A DNA stretch of 64,000 bases from CAWEWH01 sp963812775 (lineage in GTDB: Bacteria > Pseudomonadota > Alphaproteobacteria > Rhizobiales > Beijerinckiaceae). The stretch covers positions 372,001 to 436,000 of the forward strand of contig CAWEWH010000001.1 of the NCBI GenBank assembly GCA_963812775.1, given 5' to 3'. Below, in pieces: positions 43,171 through 52,825 of the stretch (position 1 is its first letter; the number at the start of each line of letters is the position of its first letter). The position numbers and the translations under genes were made by a program. A model generated the notes under the pieces. It saw nothing but the letters and a program-made list of their open reading frames with translations. It ran no database searches and was not told where the DNA came from.

Positions 43171-44649
43171 TCAGTAGGCGTTTCTCGCAACAACGAGCAT
43201 CCAACAAGTCTTGAGTACGATCTTGGCATCGAGCCAAATGCTCCAGTTATCAATGTACCACAGATCGTAGCTCACCCTCTCCGCCATACTTTCAACGGTA
43301 GCGGTCTCTCCCCGGCAGCCGCTGACCTGGGCCCAGCCTGTCAGGCCGGGCTTGACGTGGCGGCGGAACGCGTAGTTGCCAATGAGTTTGTGGTACTCGG
43401 TGTCGTGAGCGACGGCATGAGGCCGGGGCCCGATGATCGACATCTCGCCGCGAAGAACGTTCCATAGCTGGGGCAATTCGTCGATGCTGGTGGATCGCAA
43501 AAAGCGGCCAACCCGCGTCACTCGATTATCAAAGCGCCGTGCCTGCGTCACAACGTCCGCATTCTCGAGCACGTTCATGCTTCGAAACTTATAAATTTCA
43601 AAACGCCTCGTGTTGTACCCGCATCTGGTTTGCCGGAACAGCACGGGCCCGGAGCTATCCAGCTTTATGAGTATCGCGACCAGCACAAAAAGAGGGCACA
43701 GGGCAATCAGACCGACGCTTGCGAACAGGAAATCAAAAGACCTCTTCACAATCCTATCGGTCCACGTCAGCGGGGGCTGGCGAACCTGAATTGCGAGCGT
43801 TGCTCCAAATCGTTGGCGAGGTTGATTTATCAGATCCGCGGCGGTCGGATCGACAACTAGCCGTACTTGCAGTGGAAGCGATTGCAACGCGTTGATGATC
43901 TCACGGGCGGCCGGAAGCCTGCTCCAGTCAAACGCAATTACGATATCTTCGATGTCGGACGAACGCGCCGACTCTGTCGTACTTGCGACCAGCTGCTGGA
44001 GCGATTCTTGGCCGAAGTCGGCTGACGTCAGCGAATAGGTTTGGCTGATAGAGAGGCCGTGCTTGGATAGGTCGTCGATGAGGGACTGATCGGCAGGTGA
44101 CTTCTCTTCCTTTATCAAGATCACTTTTCGTTGGGAGAAGTGGCCATGTCTCAGCGCCGTCACCAAGTACCCGGACCACGCGGCCCGAACCGCAAGAAGA
44201 GCCGTCAGGCCGCCGAGTGTGAACGTGAGAAGGGCGCCGCGAGAGAACACCTCACTGATTTTCAACGAAAAGGCTATGAATATGAGAAAACCAATGACCA
44301 CGAACCATGCAATGCAGAGGTCGCGACCCTGCGTCCACAATGACATCAGCTCTGTCGGCCTATAGAGGCCCCGCACTTGGTTCACCAGCGTAATGAGCAG
44401 CGCGACAACGGCTCCAATGCCGAGATAGTGCCGTGGATCGCCAAGCGAGTGGAACGCTGCGAGATGGTACCCCAACCCGCAAGCCATGCTCACGACGACG
44501 ATCAGAACAAAATCTGTCGTGAGGGCAATTGGCTCGATCGCTTCGTAGGGAATGCGAACTCGGTTTGTCGCGTGCCAACGGCCCTGCCCTGCATCGACAG
44601 GCGCGAGTTCAGTAGCAGTCTTGGTCACAGCGCGAGGCTGCACTGACAT
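43171..44649 (-). CDS. Exopolysaccharide polyprenyl glycosylphosphotransferase
   Basis: 492 residues, WcaJ/ExoY-type enzyme that transfers a sugar 1-phosphate from a UDP-sugar to undecaprenyl phosphate and so starts repeat-unit synthesis. Four to five N-terminal membrane helices (about 45-190) and a central Rossmann-like domain precede the catalytic part (300-492): KRSFDFLFASVGLIALCPLF, FRQTRCGYNTRRFEIYKFRS, STSIDELPQLWNVLRGEMS, GPRPHAV and VKPGLTGWAQVSG. All catalytic acidic and basic residues seem present. Length is normal for the family. Confidence 0.93.
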   Translation of the reverse strand: MSVQPRAVTKTATELAPVDAGQGRWHATNRVRIPYEAIEPIALTTDFVLIVVVSMACGLGYHLAAFHSLGDPRHYLGIGAVVALLITLVNQVRGLYRPTELMSLWTQGRDLCIAWFVVIGFLIFIAFSLKISEVFSRGALLTFTLGGLTALLAVRAAWSGYLVTALRHGHFSQRKVILIKEEKSPADQSLIDDLSKHGLSISQTYSLTSADFGQESLQQLVASTTESARSSDIEDIVIAFDWSRLPAAREIINALQSLPLQVRLVVDPTAADLINQPRQRFGATLAIQVRQPPLTWTDRIVKRSFDFLFASVGLIALCPLFVLVAILIKLDSSGPVLFRQTRCGYNTRRFEIYKFRSMNVLENADVVTQARRFDNRVTRVGRFLRSTSIDELPQLWNVLRGEMSIIGPRPHAVAHDTEYHKLIGNYAFRRHVKPGLTGWAQVSGCRGETATVESMAERVSYDLWYIDNWSIWLDAKIVLKTCWMLVVARNAY

Positions 44650-45095
44650 TTTGCGGCTCGACGACGATTGCGGCTCTCGCTCGCTACGCGATTGGGAAGG
44701 CGTCGGAGGCTATAGTCGGGGGTCGGGCCTGTGAATGAGCGCAAAGGACGTATCAGCTTGGCACGCTTCTCCTAATTGCCAACGCGTCGATGTTGGCGTG
44801 CTTGCCAAATTTCCCGACTACATCGTCAGTAGAAGGGTCCAAGTTTTCGAATACGCCTTTGTTGGTAGTGTCTCGAATTCACGTTCTGCGGCTCCTCCCA
44901 ATTACCGGGTATCTCTTCTGTGACGGTCCGATAGCTTTCGTGGCTATCCTTGGCGCGAGGGGCGCGAGGGGCGCGCGGGAGGGTGGAGGCATCTGCGGAC
45001 TTGCGTGTTGGTGCTGCAACCGCGCCCGAACCTGTGCTGAACGGTAAGCAGCCGGACGAAACGCCAAGTCCCAGTGGAGCTGCCGCAGGAGTAGG
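44650..45095. other. Intergenic region between divergent glycosyl and ManC genes
   Basis: No convincing gene. Short open frames exist but lack ribosome binding sites and motifs. The stretch 44946-44975 contains a GAGGGGCGC triplication (GCGCGAGGGGCGCGAGGGGC). Probably holds the divergent promoters of the phosphotransferase and manC. Confidence 0.5.
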
Positions 45096-46530
45096 ATGAT
45101 GCCAGAATCGCCGAGCCGAGTTTTCCCGGTCTTGCTTTCAGGCGGCTCAGGCTCGCGCCTCTGGCCGTTATCACGTGAATCCTACCCAAAGCAGCTTCTG
45201 CCTTTGCATGGCAAGGAGACCCTGCTTCAGCAGGCCGCGGGGCGATTGACGGCACCGGGCCTGTTCGAGCCCTTGCACATCCTCGCCCACGAGGAGCACC
45301 GCTTCATCATCGCCGAGCAATTGCGGAGCATCGGCACAAAAGACGCACAGCTCATCCTTGAACCGGTCGGCCGTAACACCGGCCCAGCGGCGGCCGTCGC
45401 CGCCCTTCGCGTGCACGAAATCGACCCCGAGGCAGTTTTGCTGCTGTGTCCCGCCGACCATCTGATTCAGGATCATGCATCCTTCCAAGACTGCGTGCGC
45501 CGCGGGATCGGCGCGGCGCATGCGGGGAAACTGATCCTCTTCGGTGTTAAGCCGACAGCGCCGGAAGCAGGCTATGGGTACATCCATACCTCGGGCGAGG
45601 AGCCAAACCACACGGGCGTGCTGTCCGTCTCAAGTTTCGTCGAGAAGCCTGACGCAACCAAGGCGCAGAACTCTTCTGGATTCAGGCGATCATTTCTGGA
45701 ACTCGGGCATGGTACTTGCGTCGGCGAGAGTGCTGCTCTCGGAGTTTGCCCGTCATGCACCCGACTTGTTAAATGTTTGTCGCAACGCTTTGAAACATCT
45801 GACCAAGGATTTGGACTTCCTTAGGCTGCATGCCAGTTCCTTCAAGCGCGCTCCCGCGATTTCCCTCGACCACGCGGTTCTGGAGAAGACCAGCCACGCC
45901 GGCCTCGTTCCTGTGAGCTTCGACTGGGCCGATCTTGGAAGTTGGTCCGCCATTTGGAATGTTGGAGAGAAGGAATTTACCAACGTAGTCATTGGCGATG
46001 CCACGGTTGAGCGTTCCTCGAACTGCTACGTGCGCAGCGAAGGTCCGCTTGTTGTGGCGCTCGGTCTCGATAACGTCACGGTTGTTGCGACGCCTGACGC
46101 GATCCTCGTTGCGTCGAAAGATTGCGACCAAGAGCTGAAAGGAGTCGTGGCCGGATTGGCTGAGCGCGGACACAAATCCGCGACGCAATCGACGAAAGTT
46201 CATCGACCCTGGGGGTTCTATCAAACGATTCTTCAGGGCGACCGCTTCCAGGTCAAGTGCATAACGGTCAATCCGGGCGCCAAGCTTTCCCTCCAGAAGC
46301 ACTATCATCGCGCCGAACATTGGGTGGTTGTGAACGGCACGGCAATTGTCCAGCGTGACGACGATGCCACCCTGCTCAGGGAGAATGAATCAATTTTCAT
46401 TCCGCTGGGCGCGGTTCACCGACTGGAGAACCCCGGGAAGGTGCCGCTCAACTTGATAGAGGTTCAGTCCGGACCCTACCTTGCAGAAGACGACATCGTC
46501 CGCTTCCAAGATGCGTACGCGCGCGTCTGA
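45096..46530 (+). CDS. manC: Mannose-1-phosphate guanylyltransferase / mannose-6-phosphate isomerase, one frameshift
   Basis: Makes GDP-mannose from mannose 1-phosphate, with a C-terminal cupin isomerase. About 478 residues when joined: LLSGGSGSRLWPLSRESYPK is the nucleotidyltransferase signature, CPADHLIQD and FVEKPD follow, then after a frame change near 45675 DSGDHFWNSGMVLASARVLL, FDWADLGSW, and the isomerase part VHRPWGFYQTI and GAKLSLQKHYHRAEHWVVV (metal-binding His). Removing one T at the joint gives KAQNSLDSGDHFWNSG, restoring the family sequence. Stop overlaps the PPTase start. Confidence 0.88.
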
Positions 46531-47440
46531 TCCGGTCGGCGTGCCCGTATCGTCAAACGCTGGACCTAGGCACGACGCCGAGGTGTCGGTCGACCTCTGG
46601 GTCTTTTCCCTCGACCTTGAACAAGCGGAAGAGACGAGGCTTCACGCCCATCTCTCTGCCGCTGAGCGCGCGCGCGCAGCAAGGTTCGCATTCCCCGACC
46701 TCAGGCGGCAATTCGTGGCGGGGTGGGGAAAGACGCGGGAGATCATCTCCAGATATACGGGACAAAGTGCCTGCGCGTTGGAATTCCACTATAACGATTG
46801 CGGCAAGCCATTTCTTTCCAGCCATAGTGGGCCAGCGCCCTTCTTCAATCTCTCCCATTCCGATAGCGTTGCGGCACTGGCGATCTGCTGGAACAGCGAG
46901 ATTGGTGTTGACCTCGAGCGTATGCGCCCGCTTGAAGAGGATCTGGCGGCTGACTTTTTCTCAGTCTCGGAATGCAAGGCGTTGGCGAAACTGCGCCAAA
47001 GCGATCGCATGCGGGGCTTCTTTCAATGTTGGACGCGCAAGGAAGCATTCATCAAGGCTGTGGGCTTGGGGTTGTCGATTCCGCTCACCAGCTTCGCGGT
47101 AACGCTGGATCCGAACGAGCCACCACGCCTTCTGAGCTTCGATGGTAGCTTCACGCGGGAAACAGCCTGGCAGCTCGTTCATTTCGAACCGATGGCGAAC
47201 TACGTCGGAGCCATCGCGGTGCCGTCCGCCGCCCCCGTGGTCGTGAGAGAATTTGTCGAACGCCGACCCCGTCACCGGAAGGATTCGATCCTTGCGATCT
47301 CCAGGCAAAACCAACCAGGGGGTAGATTTGGGGGCCCAAGGCATCCCGTCCGCAATGAGGATCTAGGGAGGTCGACCGCCGCCCGCGACCCAATCCTCTC
47401 GCGGATCAATTCAAGAGGCGTTTTCGCCGCTGAGGCTTGA
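46511..47440 (+). CDS. 4'-phosphopantetheinyl transferase (Sfp type)
   Basis: 309 residues. It moves phosphopantetheine from CoA to the serine of carrier domains. The Mg-binding motif is IGVDLERM (about 131) and the second signature WTRKEAFIKA (about 174); FFNLSHSDSVAALAI precedes them. The family is usually 220-250 residues; the last 60 here (after VREFVERR) are unlike it and may be a read-through beyond a shifted stop. It begins 20 bp inside manC. The NRPS-PKS carrier domains 9 kb away are obvious clients. Confidence 0.9.
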   Translation: MRTRASDPVGVPVSSNAGPRHDAEVSVDLWVFSLDLEQAEETRLHAHLSAAERARAARFAFPDLRRQFVAGWGKTREIISRYTGQSACALEFHYNDCGKPFLSSHSGPAPFFNLSHSDSVAALAICWNSEIGVDLERMRPLEEDLAADFFSVSECKALAKLRQSDRMRGFFQCWTRKEAFIKAVGLGLSIPLTSFAVTLDPNEPPRLLSFDGSFTRETAWQLVHFEPMANYVGAIAVPSAAPVVVREFVERRPRHRKDSILAISRQNQPGGRFGGPRHPVRNEDLGRSTAARDPILSRINSRGVFAAEA

Positions 47441-47642
47441 TTGCCGACCCTGGAACGTCCGCCGCGATGGGGCTTGGACCATCGACGCACTCAATCAGCC
47501 GCCCCTCCCGCCAAATCTGGCATGTGCTGCGGTAGAGAGTTTTCCGCGCAAGTTCTCTGGCGAATTCGTCGCTCGGCAGGTCAAGCAATACCAAGCCGTT
47601 GTTTGCGCCATCTCGGCCATGCAGCAGGAAACGGTACAGCAT
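47406..47642 (-). CDS. Possible small hypothetical protein
   Basis: 78 residues from ATG 47642: LYRFLLHGRDGANNGLVLLD then LPSDEFARELARKTLYRSTC. The arrangement of strand, acidic loop and helix recalls DUF6894-type small proteins, but the match is weak. It overlaps the doubtful 3' end of the PPTase gene. Listed because the sequence is protein-like, with low confidence. Confidence 0.4.
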   Translation of the reverse strand: MLYRFLLHGRDGANNGLVLLDLPSDEFARELARKTLYRSTCQIWREGRLIECVDGPSPIAADVPGSAIKPQRRKRLLN

Positions 47643-47934
47643 CCGCTGGCTCTCCAAGGTTGCAGGCGTTGGAAAAATGCTACCCGCGTGACTGCCCCAA
47701 GTCACGTCGAGGGGACGGACAAGCGTTACTTATCCCCGGTATTCACCAAGTCATGCGCCCCAACCGCTGTCTACAATCCATTTAAGGCCAAACTTGGCGG
47801 CCTGAGCCTGGGGTCCGCTGCGCGGACCCGATTGGCCCTTCTTGCGCGCGCTTTGCCTCGCATCTACAACGCTTTATCCGAAAGTGGTACGGCCCACTCC
47901 AGATGAGGTAGGCACTGCCCCTAACTTGTGCGCC
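47643..47934. other. Non-coding upstream segment
   Basis: I see no gene in this stretch. It precedes the repeat-bearing promoter region of the LuxR-type regulator and may include the 5' end of the small minus-strand gene's promoter. Confidence 0.4.
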
Positions 47935-47973
47935 CAATGGGGTTAAATTGTGTTAAATTTGTCCTAATGGGGG
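47935..47973 (+). promoter_or_regulatory. Phased repeats upstream of the LuxR-type regulator
   Basis: GTTAAATT occurs at 47942-47949 and 47952-47959, exactly ten bases apart, one helical turn. AATGGGG occurs at 47936-47942 and 47966-47972, thirty bases apart. The cluster lies 41-79 bp before the regulator start and is the most AT-rich spot nearby. It looks like a binding site for a dimeric regulator, possibly autoregulation. Confidence 0.45.
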
Positions 47974-48013
47974 CAAATGTGGAAGCGTCGGTAGCGAAAT
48001 GGAGTGATACGCG

Positions 48014-48736
48014 GTGAGTCAGGTTGATGTTCCGTCCATAGCGTGGACCCGTTCGGCGAAGGGAAATCTCACATCCTCCTTTTCGGAAGCAGGTACGCCG
48101 CTTCTCGATAAACCTGCCGATACGGCCTTCAGCGTCTTCATCATCGAGCGTCGCACGTTCTTCCGGGAGTGCCTTACCCGAAGCCTTCGATCTGTCCCTG
48201 GGTGCAACCCTGTATCGTTTGCGAGCGTCGATAGCTGGCTGACCGAGGGTGGCCGGGCTGACGGTCGTTCCCTCATCGTGCTTTGCGCCGGAGGCAGGGG
48301 TAAGGATCAGGAAATCCAGCGGCAGATTGGGCTCTTGTCGCAGAAGACGGGGGACGCACCCACAATACTTCTCTCTGACGTTGAGGAGCCCGACTACATC
48401 GTCGACATCCTTAGGAATGGCGCGCGCGGCTATATTCCGACGAGCGTCCCGTTTGATGTTGTCATTGAAGCGATGCGCTTTGTTCTGGCTGGTGGCGTGT
48501 TCGTTCCAGCTAGCAGCCTCATCGCCGCGCAGCGTTCGAATGGGATATTCACCGCGCGCCAGTCGGCGGTTGTGGAAGCGGTCCGCCATGGTAAGGCGAA
48601 CAAGACAATCGCTCACGAGCTGAACATGCACGAGAGCACCGTCAAGGTTCATGTTCGAAATATCATGAAGAAGCTCAAGGCCAAGAACAGGACGGAAGTC
48701 GCGATAATGGCAAACGCGCTACGGCACGAGGACTGA
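48014..48736 (+). CDS. LuxR C-terminal regulator with degenerate receiver domain
   Basis: 240 residues. The C-terminal HTH (about 173-235) is FTARQSAVVEAVRHGKANKT IAHELNMHESTVKVHVRNIM. The N-terminal part has a receiver-like pattern (VFIIERRTFFRECLTRSLRS), but the strand that should carry the phosphorylated Asp reads SLIVLCAGGRG, with none. It is probably a phosphorylation-independent pseudo-receiver. GTG 48014 is the start. It lies 58 bp before the glycosylation operon on the same strand and is a likely regulator of it. Confidence 0.85.
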   Translation: MSQVDVPSIAWTRSAKGNLTSSFSEAGTPLLDKPADTAFSVFIIERRTFFRECLTRSLRSVPGCNPVSFASVDSWLTEGGRADGRSLIVLCAGGRGKDQEIQRQIGLLSQKTGDAPTILLSDVEEPDYIVDILRNGARGYIPTSVPFDVVIEAMRFVLAGGVFVPASSLIAAQRSNGIFTARQSAVVEAVRHGKANKTIAHELNMHESTVKVHVRNIMKKLKAKNRTEVAIMANALRHED

Positions 48737-48794
48737 TCTCTTCGCATTCGCGCCGTTAGAGACGCACGCGGGTTCGGAGCCGTAAAGGGGCGAG

Positions 48795-50702
48795 ATGTCG
48801 GGCCACGCGCTCCTGCAGTACTATTCGCCTCTATCGACCCTGCTGGTGGGACTGGGCGTCAGCCTAGGTCTCCTGGGAATCGGCTTGCCCGTTGCAGATA
48901 GGCTCAAGCCTCCAGGCCCATTCCGTCTTCCGCTGGAATTTATCATCGGGCTCTTGGTGGTGAGCGCCGGAACGCAGGTGCTCGGCTTCATCGGGGCCGT
49001 AAACCGTTCGACGATGTGGCTTCTCACCATTGCGCTGGTTCTTGGTGCGGTGGTCGCTGGGAGACGCGCGTTCCTCAACAGGGGACGACTGCTAGCCGTC
49101 ACTCAACTATCGCGGATGCAACGCCTGTTGGCGTTAGTGCTTGCAGTGATCGTTGTCATTCACGTCGCCATCGCGGTCGCCCCCTCCACGCGTCACGACG
49201 AGACGGCCTATCACATCCTGGTCCCAGCTCGCCTTTGGAGCGAAGGAGGCTTCGTTTTTCATCGGCTTCCGTTCGAAGCGACGGTATTCCCACAGTTCAC
49301 GTTTCAAATCTCACAAACCGTCTTCCACTTCCTCGGATGGCCCGACGCAGCCGCGATCGTGTCACTCGCAGCCGCCCTCCTCATCGCCTGGTTTGGCTTC
49401 TCCTTCGTGCGCTGGCAGACCGGCGATATCGGACTAGGCCTGATCGTCGCCCTCGCGTTGCTGGGCTCGGGCTTCTCTGCCGTCTTCATGACGACGGTCG
49501 GGCCGCACGCCTTTCAGTTCCTGGCGACAACCATCGCCGTGGTCGCGGCGCTCAACGGGGATTGGATCCTGCGAGAGTGCGGCAAGCGCGCCTACGCGCT
49601 TTTGGTCGCCGTGCCAGCTGCGGCAATGATCGGCTCCAAGCTCACCATGGTGCCGTTGGCAGCACTCGTGATCGTCGCCGCGCTCTATTGGCTCGCGCGA
49701 AGCGGAAGCCGGCCCCGCGATCTTGCGGGTCACGTGCTCACGATGGGCCTCGTCGTCCTGCTGGCAATCGCCCCAATGACGATCTGGACCTGGTTGTCGA
49801 GTGGATCACCAGGCGGGATCACGACCCTGACGCGCTTCGCGGACCCGCGCATCTACGATGGTGAAACGATAGAGGCCTACCGGGCCTCACTTGCGATGTT
49901 CGTCGAGACGAGCAGCTTCAAGCCGATCTACGAAGCAAGTTACTGGAATCCGCTGGTGATCGCGGCGACGCTGCTCTACCCGCTATTGGAGACGTCGCTG
50001 CCCCGCCGGGTGATTGCCGCAACCTTTCTGGCTGTTCAGGTGGCGCTGATTTTATTCGTGCTGCCCACCGAGATCCGTCATATCGGCGGCCTTCAATATG
50101 CCTTTCTCATCATGGCGGTCGCGCCCGGTATCGATCGGATACGCCGATTGGCCCTTAACCGGCGGTTGCCCGATGTCTCGAAAGACCGCCTTCCCGCTAT
50201 GACCGGCGCCGCGGCGCTTGTCCTGCTCTTGCCCTGGCTTGCGCTGCTGCTCTGGTTCAGTGTCGCCTTCCTTCCCGTTTCGCTCGGTCTGCAAAGCCCC
50301 CAGGCCTTCGTTGCCCGTTATTCGCCACTTTCGACGGGTTTCGCACAACTCGACAAAGCGCTTCCTGCAGATGCGGTACTCTATGTGGGAAAGCCCCGCG
50401 TGGGCGATGCAAGTACGCTGAGCTGGCTGTCGCGTCCTCCAATGTGGTATGCCCCGCGAGCCTCGACGTATCATCGTGCGGAGCTCCCGCCGACAAGCAA
50501 GCCCTTTCTATTGCTATTGCGGCAGCCTGGCGAGACAACCGTGGTTCGCGACGAGCAGGTATGGCTTCCCACCGGCACCAAGCTCGGCTCGGTGGTGTTG
50601 CACGACCCCGCGGCGTGCTTCTATCCGCAGCGCGTTCCGAATGGCGGCTGCGTCGTCGCCGACCTGATGGTATTTTCGCTCGTGTCCGACCAAGCTAAAT
50701 GA
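48795..50702 (+). CDS. GT-C fold membrane glycosyltransferase (GT39-like)
   Basis: 635 residues with about eleven membrane helices and a C-terminal soluble tail. The first external loop contains RHDETAYHILVPARLW, the Asp-Glu motif at which GT-C transferases bind lipid-phosphate sugar donors. It should take a sugar from a polyprenyl-phosphate carrier and add it to a glycan or protein on the periplasmic side. The stop overlaps the GT2 start (ATGA). First gene of the seven-gene operon; RBS GGGGCGAG. Confidence 0.8.
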   Translation: MSGHALLQYYSPLSTLLVGLGVSLGLLGIGLPVADRLKPPGPFRLPLEFIIGLLVVSAGTQVLGFIGAVNRSTMWLLTIALVLGAVVAGRRAFLNRGRLLAVTQLSRMQRLLALVLAVIVVIHVAIAVAPSTRHDETAYHILVPARLWSEGGFVFHRLPFEATVFPQFTFQISQTVFHFLGWPDAAAIVSLAAALLIAWFGFSFVRWQTGDIGLGLIVALALLGSGFSAVFMTTVGPHAFQFLATTIAVVAALNGDWILRECGKRAYALLVAVPAAAMIGSKLTMVPLAALVIVAALYWLARSGSRPRDLAGHVLTMGLVVLLAIAPMTIWTWLSSGSPGGITTLTRFADPRIYDGETIEAYRASLAMFVETSSFKPIYEASYWNPLVIAATLLYPLLETSLPRRVIAATFLAVQVALILFVLPTEIRHIGGLQYAFLIMAVAPGIDRIRRLALNRRLPDVSKDRLPAMTGAAALVLLLPWLALLLWFSVAFLPVSLGLQSPQAFVARYSPLSTGFAQLDKALPADAVLYVGKPRVGDASTLSWLSRPPMWYAPRASTYHRAELPPTSKPFLLLLRQPGETTVVRDEQVWLPTGTKLGSVVLHDPAACFYPQRVPNGGCVVADLMVFSLVSDQAK

Positions 50703-51707
50703 AAACGCCAATCCTCCTCTCGGTCGTCGTGCCGCTCCGCAATTCGGGCAGAAACGTGCGCGAGATGGTCTTGAGGCTCGCCGACACGATCGCACCCCTC
50801 GTGAGCGACTATGAGATAATCCTGGTCGACAACGGATCGACCGACGTTGAGTTTGCCGAATACCTGCCGCTCCTCGAACAGACCGGCGTACCAAACGTCC
50901 AGCTCTATCGCCTGATCAGTGAAGTCGGCTATGAGGTTGCCGCGTGGGCCGGCGTCGAGAACTCGCTCGGCGACTATGTATTAGTGCACGACCCTCTGAC
51001 TGAAAACTTGTCGCGGTTGCCTGAAGCGATCGAGATGGTGACAGGCGGCGTCGACATCGTCTATTTGCGTCATACGGGTTCCACGGACCGAGGTGTCGCC
51101 CAGCAAATATTCGGCAGCGGCTTCCGCTGGCTGTTTCGCAAGCTCACCAGCATCGACCTGAAATCGCGATGCGACGCTTGGCCGGCTGCTCAGCAAGCGG
51201 GTGGTGAGCTATTTGATGCAGCAGCCACGGCCGGACTTGCGGTTTCGGGCACTTCCCTCCCTCTCCGGCTTCACGCGGCGAACGCTCACTTATCAACTGG
51301 AGGGAGCGCCGCCAGCGAACCGATCGTTCCTGGCACGGGCCCGCGACGCCATCACGCTCACTGTGTCCAACAGTACCGCGCCGTTGCGCATCGTGTCGGC
51401 GGTCGCGCTAACGGGAGCGCTCCTCAATTTGTTCTACTCGGTCTATGTGGTCGTCGTCGCGTTCACCAAGAGCAACGTGCAACCCGGTTGGACGACCCTG
51501 TCGCTTCAACAATCCGGAATGTTCTTCCTCATATCGATCGTCATGTTTCTGTTGACGGAGTATCTCGCGTACATGATCCGCTGGGCGCAGAGCGGGCCCG
51601 CCTATTTCCTCGCGAGCGAGGCGACCAGCGCCGTGCTGACACGCCGCCAGAAGCTCAATGTCGAGACCGCCATAGCCAAGGCGCCGTCGGACGCGGGCGC
51701 TGCGTGA
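50699..51707 (+). CDS. GtrB-like polyprenyl-phosphate glycosyltransferase (GT2), one frameshift
   Basis: About 335 residues when joined. The GT-A domain has LSVVVPLRNSGRNVREMVLR, YEIILVDNGSTD and a YVLVHDPLTENLS acidic motif; two C-terminal membrane helices (TGALLNLFYSVYVVVVAF and SGMFFLISIVMFLLTEYLAY) match DPM1/GtrB enzymes, which load a sugar on undecaprenyl phosphate. The frame breaks near 51185: removing one C gives DAWRLLSKRVVSYLMQQPRP and reading then continues to the TGA at 51705. The uncorrected frame runs on into the next gene, producing a false 708-residue fusion. Confidence 0.82.
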
Positions 51708-52825
51708 TGGCCGACGCAGTCGTGGTGGGCGGCGGCTTCTATGGAAGCAGCATTGCCTACTATCTGAAGACGCGGCGCGGGCTCAAGGAAGTGATCTTGC
51801 TCGAGCGCGATCCGGATATTCTCATGCGCGCGTCTTTCGTGAACCAAGCGCGCGTGCATGGGGGCTATCACTATCCGCGAAGCTTCACGACAGCTTTCCG
51901 CAGCCGCGTAAGCATGCCGCGGTTCAGGGCCGAGTTCGGCGGCGCCTTGTTCCAGAACTTCACCAGCATCTACGCGATGGCGCGGCGCAACTCGCGTGTA
52001 ACAGTGAAACAAATGGAGCGTTTCTGTCGCGAGATCGGAGCACGTCTGGAGCCTGCCGAAAGGCAGTTCGGCGCTATGTTCAACCGTATGCTGATCGAGC
52101 GGGTCTGGCTGACAGAGGAAGACACATTCGATGCCGATGCGCTGCGCCAGATCATGTGGGGGCGGCTCCGCGAGGCGGGCGTGGCGACCTGGCTGCGATC
52201 CGAAGTTTGCGACATCACCGATTCAGATACCGGTGCGCTGGTCGTGGGAACGCGGGGGACCGAACGCTTCGCCATCTCGGCCCCGCTCGTCTTCAACTGC
52301 ACCTACAGCCGCCTACAGCGCACGGCGCGCGCCACCGGGGCGCCGGACTTCCGGCTGCGCCACGAACTCGCCGAGTTGGTGTTGGTGGAACCGCCCCCGG
52401 CGTTGGCGAGTGTTGGCGTGACGGTGATGGACGGGCCATTTTTCTCGACCATCCCCTTTCCCGCGCGCAAACTGCATTCGTTGACACACGTGCGCTACAC
52501 GCCCCACATCAGCTGGCATGAGGATTCGACGATCGATCCGTATCGTGAGCTGAAGGACTACCAGAAGGATTCGGGCGTCGAATGGATGATCCGGGATGCG
52601 AGGCGCTACCTCCCTTGCCTAGCGGAATGCCGACCGGTGAGCACCCTGTTCGAAGTGAAGACCGTGCTGCTGAAGAACGAGGGGGATGACGGTCGGCCGA
52701 TCCTGTTTGAGCGCCATGGATCCGCGGGACGTATCCACTCCGTCCTCGGGGGCAAGATCGACAACATCTACGACATCCTTCAACGGCTCGACGAGCAGCA
52801 GCTTCCGGGAGAGCGGGCGGCATGA
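51707..52825 (+). CDS. FAD-dependent oxidoreductase (DAO-like)
   Basis: 372 residues. The N-terminal dinucleotide fold is AVVVGGGFYGSSIAYYLKTR ending in ILLERD, and HGGYHYPRS is the typical substrate-side motif of the DAO/GlpD-like group. It overlaps the GT2 stop by one base and the epimerase start by four. In this setting it probably oxidises a sugar or an activated sugar intermediate, but no characterised homologue can be named from sequence alone. Confidence 0.82.
   Translation: MADAVVVGGGFYGSSIAYYLKTRRGLKEVILLERDPDILMRASFVNQARVHGGYHYPRSFTTAFRSRVSMPRFRAEFGGALFQNFTSIYAMARRNSRVTVKQMERFCREIGARLEPAERQFGAMFNRMLIERVWLTEEDTFDADALRQIMWGRLREAGVATWLRSEVCDITDSDTGALVVGTRGTERFAISAPLVFNCTYSRLQRTARATGAPDFRLRHELAELVLVEPPPALASVGVTVMDGPFFSTIPFPARKLHSLTHVRYTPHISWHEDSTIDPYRELKDYQKDSGVEWMIRDARRYLPCLAECRPVSTLFEVKTVLLKNEGDDGRPILFERHGSAGRIHSVLGGKIDNIYDILQRLDEQQLPGERAA

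Noticed and set aside
50699..52825. A single 708-residue glycosyltransferase-oxidoreductase fusion
   Set aside because: The middle third (about 51190-51700) reads as nonsense in that frame, while another frame gives the expected GT2 C-terminal half with two membrane helices ending at 51707. The fusion is an artefact of one extra base.
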